Below are positions 8,355 through 16,011 of a DNA stretch of 64,000 nt, piece by piece. Under the pieces are notes generated by a model. It worked only from the letters and a program-made list of their open reading frames with translations. It was not told where the DNA came from and searched no databases. This stretch comes from Lachnospiraceae bacterium (GTDB lineage Bacteria; Bacillota; Clostridia; Lachnospirales; Lachnospiraceae), in contig CAJTDL010000005.1 in assembly GCA_910575035.1 (NCBI GenBank), positions 1 to 64,000 of the forward strand, read 5' to 3'. Position 1 is the first letter of the stretch. Each line of letters opens with the position of its first letter. Made by a program: the position numbers and the translations under genes.

Positions 8355-9239
8355 ATGCATTACACGGGAACGATATGGAGGCCGCCCTATGAGGCGGGGA
8401 GCGCACTGGTACAGGCGACGGCGGGCTGTACCCACCACAAATGCAGGTTCTGCACGCTCTATGAGGACGTGCCGTTTAAGTTCCGTATGTCGCCTTTATC
8501 CGAGGTGGAGGCGGACTTGAAGGAGATCAGCCGTTACTACCGGAACGCAAAAAGGGTATTCTTCACCGGTGCGAACCCTTTCGTCCTAAGTTTTGACAAG
8601 CTGAAAACGCTGGCGGAACTGGTGCGGAAATATTACCCAAAAGTGCAGTCCATCGGCTGTTTCGCCCGCATCACGGACATCACGCCGAAGACCACGGAGC
8701 AGCTACGGGAACTGCGGGGGCTTGGGTACAACAGCCTTACCATCGGCGTGGAGGCGGGTGACGAGGAATCCCTGTCCTTCATGCATAAAGGGTTCGGCAC
8801 GAAGGAGATCATAGAAGAATGTAAAAGGCTGGATGAGGTGGGGATGGATTATAACTTCTTCTACCTTGCCGGGATATACGGCTCCGGGCATATGGAGGAA
8901 GGGGTGAAGAACACGGCGGAGGTGTTCAACCAGCTCCACCCGAAGGTCATTGTTTCCTCCATGCTGACGGTCTACCCGACCTCGGAACTGTACCGGGAAA
9001 TCCAGGCGGGGAACTGGACGGAGGAAACGGAGATAGAAAAGCTGTATGAATTAAGGACGCTGGTCGGCAGCCTTGACATAGACACCTATTTTGCAACGAT
9101 GGGCGCATCGAACTGCATCAACGTGGAAGGCCATCTGCCGAAGGATAGGGGACGGATGGTCAAGTGGCTGGATGAGGTCATCGGCGCTGTGGACGAAAAG
9201 GAATTGCGCAGATACCGTGAGAACCTGCGGCATCTGTAA
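8355..9239 (+). CDS. radical SAM protein
   Basis: The 294-residue protein has the radical SAM signature CTHHKCRFC (residues about 25-33, C-x4-C-x2-C), which binds the [4Fe-4S] cluster that cleaves S-adenosylmethionine. Further core features are FFTGANPFVLS, SLTIGVEAGDEESLSFMHKG (the Elp3/HemN-like E-x-G-D motif) and GMDYNFFYLAGIYGSG. The spacing of the cysteines and the overall length fit the Elp3-like radical SAM group of unknown substrate. It is the second gene of a GC-rich cluster, 30 bp after the dehydrogenase and 11 bp before a NudC fragment. Its start at 8355 has AGGAAGGAGAG upstream. Confidence 0.8.
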   Translation: MHYTGTIWRPPYEAGSALVQATAGCTHHKCRFCTLYEDVPFKFRMSPLSEVEADLKEISRYYRNAKRVFFTGANPFVLSFDKLKTLAELVRKYYPKVQSIGCFARITDITPKTTEQLRELRGLGYNSLTIGVEAGDEESLSFMHKGFGTKEIIEECKRLDEVGMDYNFFYLAGIYGSGHMEEGVKNTAEVFNQLHPKVIVSSMLTVYPTSELYREIQAGNWTEETEIEKLYELRTLVGSLDIDTYFATMGASNCINVEGHLPKDRGRMVKWLDEVIGAVDEKELRRYRENLRHL

Positions 9240-9250
9240 GGAGGGGAGCC

Positions 9251-9658
9251 ATGATACAGGATATCTCCCCTTACAGGCTGGATACGGCATACCGCGGTAC
9301 AGCCCCGGTCCCGGATGACTGCTTTTTCTCCTTCCGGGGAGAGGATGTGATTTTGCGGGATATGGGGGACGGGCGCAGGAGCCTCCCGTCCTTCCGGGAT
9401 TTAAGGCATCCGGCAGGAGAAATGGAAAGCAGGGCGGTATTCCTGTTCCGGGCGGGCAGGGAGCCCGTTTACCTGCTGGGGCAGGCGGTGCCGGGATGCA
9501 GGGGGCTTGGGTATTTTCCCATCTGTGAATTAAAAGGCGTCCTGCCGGAGTGGGTTTTCTTTGCCGGAGCCACGGCCCTGCACTTAAGCCGCTGGTATGA
9601 AGGGAACAGGTACTGCGGCAGGTGCGGCGGGAGGATGGAAACATTGCCTATGAGATGA
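9251..9658 (+). pseudogene. NADH pyrophosphatase (NudC-like), C-terminally truncated
   Basis: NudC hydrolyses NAD(H) and de-caps NAD-RNA. The 135 residues cover its N-terminal domain (PVYLLGQAVPG, then WYEGNRYCGRCGG). The zinc ribbon is cut after its first Cys pair and the catalytic Nudix box is wholly absent; the frame ends at PMR. About half of the normal length is missing, so the product cannot be an active hydrolase. It closes the GC-rich cluster with the dehydrogenase and radical SAM genes. Confidence 0.65.
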
Positions 9659-9976
9659 TTGAAGCCCTGCGGCTTTAAAGGGAGAATACACTAAGGATAA
9701 ATGGGGAAAGGGCTCACAGACCCTTTTTCCAATTCAGAAAACCGCTTGGAAAGTGGGGGAATCAGAGTTAATATGCTTACACGGCGGTTTGCGTTTGTGC
9801 CGCCCCCCTATATCGGACGAATGGCGAAAAACTTTAGACCTGTTTTTGAAATTTCCGTACTGCATTTATGCTTTTCGCTCCATTTTATATGCCTTTCATT
9901 CCCTGCATCCCAAAATAACAGAAAATCTGCCGATAAATTAAGTGACGGCTGAAACGGAAATCCGAGGTGATGAATT
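9659..9976. other. intergenic region
   Basis: About 320 bp lie between the NudC remnant and a receiver-domain fragment. An AAAGGG/CCCTTT hairpin with a short T-run (about 9705-9729) may terminate the upstream cluster. The short frames here, on both strands, show no family signature. Confidence 0.4.
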
Positions 9977-10207
9977 TTGAATATAGCAGTGGTCGATGAT
10001 GAGGAAGCCATCAGAGAGCAGATTGGCGGATTCATAAAAAAATGGAACCCAGATTTTGACATAAGCGGTTTTGCCACGGGGGAAGGACTGCTTGCGGCGG
10101 GAAAGGATTTTGGCATTATCTTCCTCGACATACAGATGGAGGGCATAGGCGGCATTGAGGCAGTGAGGACTCTCCGGAAGTCCGGCGTGGATGCGGTGGG
10201 TTTGTAA
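9977..10207 (+). pseudogene. LytTR-type response regulator, receiver-domain fragment
   Basis: From TTG 9977 (RBS GAGGTGAT) the frame encodes MNIAVVDDEEAIREQIGGFI and IIFLDIQMEGIGGIEAVRTL, a receiver domain with the acidic pair and the phospho-acceptor Asp. It stops at residue 76, before the end of the receiver fold and without any DNA-binding domain. It is followed by a fragment of an agr/VirS-like sensor kinase, so this was a quorum-type two-component pair that has been shortened. Confidence 0.65.
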
Positions 10208-10246
10208 AGGCATATATGTGGTATTTGCAGAATGGAGGGATGTCCT

Positions 10247-10402
10247 GTGTATGAAGTGGTGAGCGGCCTGCTGGAAGTGTTTTCTGCCGTGTTCCAGGGA
10301 TACTGCCTGCAGTATTTCTTTGGGAGCTTTCTGGAAACAAGGATACGGAACCGGCGGATAGGCGGGGTGGCAGCCGCAGTACTGTATGGGGTATTGTTGT
10401 AA
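10247..10402 (+). pseudogene. sensor histidine kinase (agr-like), N-terminal fragment
   Basis: GTG 10247, with GGAGGG at 10234-10239, opens a 51-residue frame (YEVVSGLLEVFSAVFQGYCL then QYFFGSFLETR). This looks like the first membrane segment of GHKL/AgrC-like sensors that pair with LytTR regulators such as the fragment just upstream. It ends at TAA 10400-10402. The kinase core is absent. Assignment rests on context and a short membrane segment. Confidence 0.45.
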
Positions 10403-10588
10403 GCATTACCCTTATAGGAAACCAGATTTTGCTCCATGTCATTGGATATGATTTACTGGAACAGGGAAAAGAACAGCCGCATTAATCTGGAGAAAACTGT
10501 TGAGTCAGAAAAAAGCGGCGGCATATTACCAGTACAGTATGCAGGCGTATTGGGATTTCATGAATAAGAAATAATTTCCATAAGTTGC

Positions 10589-10737
10589 ATATTCTCGATA
10601 AGCTACAGCGCGATAAGGCAGGGCGGGCATCCCCGGTTTTCCGGCAGATTGGGGAATCGGGGAGAAAATATATAGGTGAGGAAGCCTGCATTTTGAAATA
10701 TGGAAATGTAATTGCTGTTGTAGGCTATAAGGAATAG
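10589..10737 (+). pseudogene. small-ORF fragment with NKAGQAS-type motif
   Basis: The open frame encodes LQRDKAGRASPVFRQIGESG and ends AVVGYKE. The DKAGRASPVFRQIxESG core is repeated in the 44-residue ORF at 11094-11228, so this is a diverged or truncated paralogue. It has no clear start codon. The function is unknown. Confidence 0.35.
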
Positions 10738-10745
10738 GTGGAAAA

Positions 10746-11090
10746 ATGATTAAGGCAGAATTTGGGATAATTGAGGATATAAGGGAAACACAGGAGTATT
10801 CCTATGATTCGAAGAAATATCAATGTGTTTGTATTGATGATGATGTTTATATAGATGAATGGTGGAATAAGCTGGTTTTATTAAAGACATATTTTCACAG
10901 TCTTGACCGCCCAGAATTTGGTCTCGCGAGGTGGGGGATTACATTGATACCGCCTGAGTCATTGCCCGGTTTTCAGGATATTGTCTTATCCGACAAACGA
11001 ATCAATGAGGATGTTCATCTGAGGAAATTGGCGGATAAAATACAGGATGCAATCAGTAGGAATAAATTTATGATACATTTGGGGGTTTAG
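10746..11090 (+). CDS. hypothetical protein, candidate immunity-type
   Basis: A 114-residue acidic soluble protein (KKYQCVCIDDDVYIDEWWNK, then EFGLARWGITLIPPESLPGF). It has no signal peptide or membrane segment. The ATG at 10746 follows an AGGTGG ribosome binding site. Proteins with this look are common in small-ORF clusters of Lachnospiraceae, where they are often thought to be immunity proteins; I cannot identify a named family. It sits between two copies of the KAGQAS motif. Confidence 0.6.
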   Translation: MIKAEFGIIEDIRETQEYSYDSKKYQCVCIDDDVYIDEWWNKLVLLKTYFHSLDRPEFGLARWGITLIPPESLPGFQDIVLSDKRINEDVHLRKLADKIQDAISRNKFMIHLGV

Positions 11091-11093
11091 TGA

Positions 11094-11228
11094 ATGCGAA
11101 CAAATATTTCCAATAAGCAGCAGCCCAACAAGGCAGGGCAGGCATCCTTGGCGTTCCGGCAGATTGAGGAATCGGGGAGCAGGAGGAGAACGGAAAAAGA
11201 ATGGAGGATATTTAAGAATGAGTGTTAG
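11094..11228 (+). CDS. small hypothetical protein with NKAGQAS motif
   Basis: The 44-residue ORF (NKQQPNKAGQASLAFRQIEE, then SGSRRRTEKEWR) starts at ATG 11094 only 3 bp after the previous stop. It overlaps the start of the DUF4885-like ORF by 11 bp, with that gene's GGAGG inside its own end. Its core is repeated in the fragment at 10589-10737, which supports it being coding. The function is unknown. Confidence 0.5.
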   Translation: MRTNISNKQQPNKAGQASLAFRQIEESGSRRRTEKEWRIFKNEC

Positions 11229-11845
11229 TGGAATCGGAAGCGGTGCAGCAAAGGAATATTCCGCATTAGCAAGATATGTGCGGAATCCGAAAGGCGTGTC
11301 CTGAACGGGCTTCCGGCGGCAGTGAACAGCTATGACCTGGTGATACAAAAGAACTTTGGCGGAATCATGAGCGATGAGGAATGGAATGATGAGGTGCGGC
11401 GCGGCATGAATGATTCCATCAACCGGCTTTTTGCGGAAGACGGCATTGACATACCGGAAGGGGCAGACCTGCGCTTGCGGGTTGACCCATATGAGTATAA
11501 GATCCATGTAGGTGGTGTGGACGGGGCGCTGGCAAGGCAGATAGAGGAAGTCCTGAACAGGGGAAACAATGGAAGATACCTGTATGAGCATCTGCGCTGG
11601 TGCAATCCGGCGAATAACGGGTTTGAGCAGCCCAGGCAGTATTTATATGACACGGCATACCAGGAGAAGGAAGTCATGTGGCATTTTGTAAATGACATGA
11701 CGGGGCTGGACATGAGGGAACTGGAAAACAGGGACGGGGTGATCTATACGCCGGATGGGCGGAACCTGTGGGATGCAGTAACAGAGCAGTATAATGAAAA
11801 GCGGGCAAATGGTGAGATGGATGCCCTGCCTATGGAATCCTTGTA
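11218..11845 (+). pseudogene. DUF4885-like protein, internally deleted and 3'-truncated
   Basis: ATG 11218 starts MSVSGIGSGAAKEYSALARY, the typical beginning of this Lachnospiraceae family, but the frame stops at 11302. The family resumes in another frame at LNGLPAAVNSY (about 11303) and runs through NFGGIMSDEEWNDEVRRGMN and QYLYDTAYQEKEV to about 11840. There it passes into an aminotransferase remnant. An internal stretch of about 30 codons and the C-terminal part are gone. DUF assignment is from memory of the sequence pattern; the role is unknown. Confidence 0.5.
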
Positions 11846-11848
11846 TAT

Positions 11849-12293
11849 ATGGCGGCATACGGCAATGATGAGACGGCGTTTTTCCATACTGCAACGTATC
11901 AGGATAACCAGATTTCAGTCATCACGGCACTTGCGTGTCTGGAGTTTATGATCGAGGCGGATGTTCCGGGGACAATCCGTAAGAATGCACCGTACTTTTG
12001 GGATGGATTATACCGTCTGAAAGAAAAGTATCCGCATTGTCATTCATGATGTAAGAGGCCGGGGATATATGATTGGCATTGAGTATGGGCAGAATAAGAG
12101 CGGGGATTATTATACGGTTGAAGTTTGCAGGCATATGTCCGTTGAATCCCATGTATGTATGATGTTTACAATCAACAATGACGCGGTATGCCGGATTTAT
12201 CCGAATTACTGGGCAACGAAAGAAGACTTTGACTGGGCGATGGATGCTTTGGATAAGGCATGTGCTTATGTGCTTAAAACAATGGGAGAATAG
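11849..12293 (+). pseudogene. class-III PLP aminotransferase, C-terminal fragment with frameshift
   Basis: The frame from 11849 encodes FFHTATYQDNQISVITALAC and VPGTIRKNAPYFWDGLYRLK, then stops at 12049. In the next frame IHDVRGRGYMIGIEYG continues to ACAYVLKTMGE at 12293. Together they form the C-terminal third of a class-III aminotransferase; the PLP lysine region is absent. A single-base shift lies close to 12045. The 5' boundary is a direct junction with the DUF4885-like remnant. Confidence 0.65.
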
Positions 12294-12329
12294 AGGTTGA
12301 AATTATGTTGAACACTTATCATCAGCTAC

Positions 12330-12358
12330 TTGACAAATAGTTTTGTTTTTTATATAAT
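12330..12358 (+). promoter_or_regulatory. consensus sigma-A promoter
   Basis: TTGACA (12330-12335) and TATAAT (12353-12358) are separated by 17 bp, a perfect match to the housekeeping consensus. It drives a short leader ending in a terminator at 12402-12455. Confidence 0.75.
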
Positions 12359-12364
12359 GCGGGT

Positions 12365-12455
12365 AGTTTGCTCGGAGGGTGTATTACTCACTGGAAGTGA
12401 TATGCTGGATAAGGCACAGATTGAGAAGTCTGTTCTTTATCCAGCTTTTTTGCAT
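12365..12455 (+). ncRNA. short leader or small RNA ending in a terminator
   Basis: Transcription from the promoter at 12330-12358 would make a RNA of about 90 bases. Its 3' end is a long hairpin: GCTGGATAAG (from about 12405) pairs with CTTTATCCAGC, with inner ACAGA/TCTGT pairing, followed by T6. A GGAGGGTG and a possible small ORF start (ATG about 12402, 48 codons through the hairpin to 12548) lie inside. It could be a regulatory attenuator for whatever gene originally followed, or a free small RNA. I do not recognise a named riboswitch. Confidence 0.4.
12404..12455 (+). terminator. intrinsic terminator
   Basis: A 10-11 bp stem GCTGGATAAG/CTTTATCCAGC, extended by an inner ACAGA/TCTGT helix, is followed directly by six Ts. 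Confidence 0.7.
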
Positions 12456-12574
12456 TTTGGGGAGCGGAGGGGAATTAATGAGGAAGAGAACATTAGGGAT
12501 CTGTTGATGAAAAAACGGAAGAATAAAGTGTATGTTGTGTATAATTGAAAAGGAAGGCAGTAAGAGGTGTAAAA

Positions 12575-12952
12575 ATGTATAAACATCACGAAGAATCATT
12601 GCGGACCATGGTGAGACATTACCATGAACAGAAAGGAGTAATTGCCTTTATCTTCGGCGGAAGCGTGGCGAAAGGGATGGAACGGGCAGATTCCGATCTG
12701 GATGGAATGGCAGTGGTCAGCCAGGAAGAATTTGAATACAGGGAAAAGCGCAACACGCTGACAGATGTAATTCAGGGAAAATGCACTTACGAAGGAGGGT
12801 ATTTTGATGTCAAATATATCACGTGACCTCATGTTGAATTACGGATATTTCTGGAAGGCTTGCAAGGCAGACGGATACATGAAGATTCGTGTGGCGGGTG
12901 AAATCATATACTGCTTATATCGTCTGATACTGCAGGAGAACAAAATAAGCTG
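12575..12952 (+). pseudogene. nucleotidyltransferase (MNT-type), frameshifted
   Basis: ATG 12575, preceded by AAGAGGTG, starts a 83-residue frame with the nucleotidyltransferase signature: GGSVAKGMERADSDLDGMAV (G-S-x9-D-x-D, residues about 29-47). It stops at 12826. A second frame gives YGYFWKACKADGYMKIRVAG and EIIYCLYRLILQENKI, ending near 12952, which looks like the helical C-terminal part. The family covers aminoglycoside adenylyltransferase-like and antitoxin-type enzymes, and the substrate cannot be told. The gene is directly followed by a kinase fragment. Confidence 0.55.
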
Positions 12953-13105
12953 AGCCGCTTTGGAGCGGTTAAGATACTAAAACAGGAATTCAGTGTAAAT
13001 GCCGATTTTGTGTCCAGATTTAGAATTGAAGCACAGGCGGCAGCGGGAATCATGTATCCAAATATCATTGATGTCTATGATGCGGGAGAGGAAAACGGTT
13101 TGTCA
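12953..13105 (+). pseudogene. Ser/Thr protein kinase (PrkC/Stk-like), N-lobe fragment
   Basis: The open frame reads RFGAVKILKQEFSVNADFVS and RFRIEAQAAAGIMYPNIIDV, then YDAGEENGL. This is the N-lobe of bacterial PASTA-type kinases, including the ATP-binding lysine in AVKIL and the alpha-C glutamate in RIEAQAAA. No start, catalytic loop, membrane or PASTA segment is present. It ends where a minus-strand FtsX fragment begins. Confidence 0.65.
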
Positions 13106-13470
13106 TCGTTATCAGATGTCGTTGATATGCATACAGCTTCAATGGGAGAAATACTTGCTGCAATTTTAATCGGCTTGCGAATTGATAGAACAACTGATAA
13201 TTCAGTCAATATGGATATAACAACGATAATTGCCAATGTATTAATCCAATTCCAGCCTTTGGGTACAAGCACATATCCTATTAAGCAGCCAACTACAATC
13301 CCTAATGGAATTGAAGCGCGGGATAATTGCCAGCTTTCTTTTTTTACCATGCGTTTAATCTGTTTTTGGGTCATGCCAATTACCCTTAAACGGCCATATT
13401 CTTTGACTTTCCCAACGGCTGAAATGTTTTCCCTTTTATGGGGAGCTATAACAGTAACACTATGAGTAAA
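13106..13470 (-). pseudogene. FtsX-type ABC permease, internal fragment
   Basis: On the minus strand the sequence encodes KEYGRLRVIGMTQKQIKRMV, SIPLGIVVGCLIGYVLVPKG and PIKIAASISPIEAV. These match the middle of the large permeases at 36111, 39359 and 49197 (compare LRTIGATxKQIKxIV and PxKIAAxxxPIEAV). It lies downstream of the sensor kinase gene in the same orientation, where a transporter operon would be expected, so most of that operon has been deleted. Confidence 0.7.
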
Positions 13471-13561
13471 TAGTATTTGTTCTTATAAAGCCACATATCA
13501 AACCACAGTCGGATCGTTTTTTCTCGTTCATTCATAATAGAAACACCTTGCCTATTTACTT

Positions 13562-14593
13562 TTATTTTGTAGGCAGCATAATGGAAAATTCCGAACCCCT
13601 GCCCGGCTCCGAAACTACTTTGATATAGCCGCCCTGCCGCGTTACGATCTCGCGGGCCAGATACAGGCCAATGCCCACGCCCTGTTGTTCGTGTACTTCT
13701 TCCTCACGATAGAAGCGCCGGAAGATGGCGGCCTGCTTGCTTTCGGAAATGCCCTTGCCGGTGTCGGCCACTTTGATCTCCACATACATTTCCCACAGTA
13801 CCAGCGACACGGTGATTTTCCCGCCTGCCGGGGTGTACTTCACCCCATTGTCCAGCAGGTTAAAAAGGGCTTCGGATGTCCACTTGCTGTCATGGGAAAC
13901 GGCCAAATCCTCCGGGCAGTCCACGGACACGGTGATTTCTTTTTTCTCCGCTGCATACACAATCCCACTCATAGCCTGCGCCACGGTATCAAAAAGGCGG
14001 CATGGTTTTTTATCCAACTGGATCACGCCCGTTTCCAGCCGGGAGGTTTTCACAAGGGCCTGAAAGAGAAAATCCAGCTTATCCGTCTGGCTGCGGATTC
14101 CCCGGATAAAGTCGGTGCGCTCCGCCTCGGTTAGGGGCTTTTCCAGCAGGGTGTCCGTCGCCATTTTCAGATTGCTTACCGGCGTTTTCACTTGATGGGA
14201 AATATCCGATACAAGAGCCTGTAACTCCTGCCGTTCCTCGTCTACAAGACGGCGGTTCTCCTGCATGATCTGATAGAGCCTTGCCAGCCGGTGTCCAATT
14301 CTGGCAAGCTGGGTTTCACTGTCCTCCGGGCGCTGGGGCGCTTCGTTCCCGGCGATCATGTGGTCTAAAGTCTGGCACAGGTTTGCGGTAAACTGTGACA
14401 GCCGCTTTCCAAACGCCTGCGTCAATACAAAAATCCCCGCAAGGGCGCATAGCAGCAGCGCCCCGCCAGTCAGCAGCACCGCTGCCTGTTTTGTCACAAA
14501 AAACAGGGCTATGGTAATCCCGGACATAGAGAGGACAAGCCCCACTGCTACCCGGCCAAACAGCCGCTTTACCGAGAGGTTTTGTAACTTCAT
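13562..14593 (-). CDS. sensor histidine kinase
   Basis: The 343-residue kinase has two N-terminal membrane helices (VGLVLSMSGITIALFFV and VLLTGGALLLCALAGIFVL), a HAMP-like linker, the phospho-acceptor helix LVSDISHQVKTPVSNLKMAT (His about residue 155), and the ATPase boxes LFNLLDNGVKYTPAGG (N), VADTGKGIS (G1) and QQGVGIGLYLAREIV (G2). The short extracytoplasmic loop is typical of intramembrane-sensing kinases that work with FtsX-type ABC transporters. Its ATG at 14593 overlaps the response-regulator stop (ATGA), so the two are translationally coupled. Scraps of a near-identical kinase occur at 41903 and 52025. Confidence 0.88.
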   Translation of the reverse strand: MKLQNLSVKRLFGRVAVGLVLSMSGITIALFFVTKQAAVLLTGGALLLCALAGIFVLTQAFGKRLSQFTANLCQTLDHMIAGNEAPQRPEDSETQLARIGHRLARLYQIMQENRRLVDEERQELQALVSDISHQVKTPVSNLKMATDTLLEKPLTEAERTDFIRGIRSQTDKLDFLFQALVKTSRLETGVIQLDKKPCRLFDTVAQAMSGIVYAAEKKEITVSVDCPEDLAVSHDSKWTSEALFNLLDNGVKYTPAGGKITVSLVLWEMYVEIKVADTGKGISESKQAAIFRRFYREEEVHEQQGVGIGLYLAREIVTRQGGYIKVVSEPGRGSEFSIMLPTK

Positions 14594-15282
14594 TTTGCCT
14601 CGCCTCCCGTCCACTGATAGCCCATGCCGTAAACGGTCTTGATGTAGGGCGCACCTCCGTCAGATTCAATCTTGCTGCGAATCCGGCTGATGGAGGTTGT
14701 CAGGGTGTGTTCATCCACAAACTTCTCCTCTATATCCCACAGCTTTTCCAGAAGCTGCCCGCGGGTCAGCACTTGCCGGGGATTTTTGCGGAACAGGTTC
14801 AGCATTTTGTATTCCATCGGGGATAGGGTCAGGGGCTTGCCGTTTAAGGAAGCCGTCTGCTCCGAGAAGTCCAGAAACAGCCGCCCGTCGTCGTAAATAT
14901 CCTTGGCCGGTTTGTGGTGTTCCAGCATGGCAAACATAGCTTTGATTTTCCGCTGCAAGGCTCCGATCACAAAGGGCTTTGTGATGTAGTCCACTGCACC
15001 CACCTCATAGCCCCGTATCTGGTCGCTCTCCTGATCGTTGGCGGTCAGGAAAATTACAATGGTGTCCGGGTGCTGGGGCTTTATCAGCTTGCACAGTTCA
15101 AAACCGTTGCCGTCTGGCAGGTTGATGTCTAGCAGCACTAAATCAAATTCCTGCTGATGTAGGACATCGGCTGCGGTTCTGGCATTTAGGGCAGAAATCA
15201 CGCCGTACCCGTCTGCGGTCAGGTTATAGGCTAACATCTTATTCAAGAAACTGTCGTCCTCGACAATTAAAATCTGCTTCAT
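14590..15282 (-). CDS. OmpR-family response regulator
   Basis: The 230-residue protein has a receiver domain (MKQILIVEDDSFLNKMLAYN, phospho-acceptor in LVLLDINLPDGNGFE, Lys in YITKPF) and a C-terminal winged helix (SPMEYKMLNLFRKNPRQVLT, then TLTTSISRIRSKIES). It is the partner of the kinase it overlaps. ATG 15282 follows GGAAGTGAGG. Its promoter contains one copy of the TGTAACATTT box found twice in front of the ABC operons at 39.2, 41.8 and 51.9 kb, so it probably activates those promoters and its own. It is the only complete regulator of this class in the window. Confidence 0.88.
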   Translation of the reverse strand: MKQILIVEDDSFLNKMLAYNLTADGYGVISALNARTAADVLHQQEFDLVLLDINLPDGNGFELCKLIKPQHPDTIVIFLTANDQESDQIRGYEVGAVDYITKPFVIGALQRKIKAMFAMLEHHKPAKDIYDDGRLFLDFSEQTASLNGKPLTLSPMEYKMLNLFRKNPRQVLTRGQLLEKLWDIEEKFVDEHTLTTSISRIRSKIESDGGAPYIKTVYGMGYQWTGGEAK

Positions 15283-15310
15283 ATCCTCACTTCCTTTGCT
15301 TTTTGTAGAT

Positions 15311-15352
15311 AGTATAACAGACAAATGTCCGCGAAATGTTACAGCGGACGAA
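15311..15352 (-). promoter_or_regulatory. response-regulator promoter with TGTAACATTT box
   Basis: On the minus strand, TGTAACATTT (15343-15334) lies 17 bp upstream of a TATACT -10 (15316-15311). The box sits in a dyad GTCCGC...GCGGAC (15327-15349). Position and spacing are the same as in the promoters at 35955, 39218, 41765 and 51893. There is no -35 consensus, which suits an activator bound in that position. Confidence 0.65.
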
Positions 15353-15786
15353 AAATTTTAATTTTTTGCATTTTCTGTTGAAGCAACTCAAAATAACAAT
15401 TCTATTATAGGCAGTTATCAAAGGTTTATCAATACGGCAACTCCAAAGACTCTTAAAACTACTGGTTATACCGAAAGTCAGATTCTGCCTATGAGCAGAT
15501 GAAAGCAACCAAGCAGATGTTTGGAGAAGCAGGGGATTGAGTGCTATGGCAGATACTGTGGCACATGAATTAGCATATGTAAGATTGTTTGTTGTAAGAT
15601 TGTTTTTTGGCCTTTAAGAGTTTTAAATGAAAAATTTATTTTATAAGAGATGAAAAAAATTTTGAAACAGCGAAAGTTATTTTTGATTTTTTTTAAACCT
15701 TATGCTATACTTGACATAGTGGGTGTTTTATATGCAAACCGCAAAACAAGTTTATAAATTGTGGACTCATAAGAGAGGAAGAAAAT
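15353..15786. other. intergenic region upstream of BREX
   Basis: Minus-strand promoter sequences end near 15353. A short frame ending at about 15540 (SDSAYEQMKATKQMFGEAGD) may be the tail of an unidentified gene. From 15545 the sequence is AT-rich and contains the BREX promoter at 15683-15711. Confidence 0.4.
15683..15711 (+). promoter_or_regulatory. putative BREX operon promoter
   Basis: TTGATT (15683-15688) and TATACT (15706-15711) are 17 bp apart with an extended TG one base before the -10 hexamer. It is the only promoter-like sequence between 15.6 kb and the XRE gene and points into the BREX operon. Confidence 0.6.
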
Positions 15787-16011
15787 ATGGCTGTATCGTA
15801 TAATGGACTCTGGAAATTGTTAATTGATAAGAACATGAAGAAAATGGATTTAGTTGAGAAAATAGGCATTAGCAGTTCAACACTTGCTAAGATGAGCAAG
15901 GGTGAAGCTGTTTCTATAACTATTATGGAAAAAATATGTGAAGAACTGAATTGTGACTTTGGAGATATTATTAACTACGAACGCAAAGGAGATGGACAAG
16001 ATGGAGTATAG
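15787..16011 (+). CDS. XRE/Cro-CI family regulator of the BREX operon
   Basis: The 74-residue protein is a single helix-turn-helix domain (KKMDLVEKIGISSSTLAKMS, then TIMEKICEELNCDFGDIINY). Start ATG 15787 follows AGAGAGGAAG. Its end overlaps the beginning of brxA by 11 bp, so it is the first gene of the defence operon and likely its repressor. Small HTH genes at the head of BREX operons are common; WYL-type BrxR is a different family and is not seen here. Confidence 0.8.
   Translation: MAVSYNGLWKLLIDKNMKKMDLVEKIGISSSTLAKMSKGEAVSITIMEKICEELNCDFGDIINYERKGDGQDGV

Noticed and set aside
9051-9644. 197-codon minus-strand ORF opposite the radical SAM and NudC genes
   Set aside because: It is Pro/Arg/Ser-rich low-complexity translation of the GC-rich antisense of well-supported genes, with no family features.
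9808-10437. 209-codon minus-strand ORF opposite the receiver and kinase fragments
   Set aside because: The plus-strand frames carry clear receiver motifs; the minus frame has no recognisable domain or ribosome binding site.
10986-11591. 201-codon minus-strand ORF
   Set aside because: It is antisense to the DUF4885-like and small hypothetical genes, which have proper starts and a family pattern.
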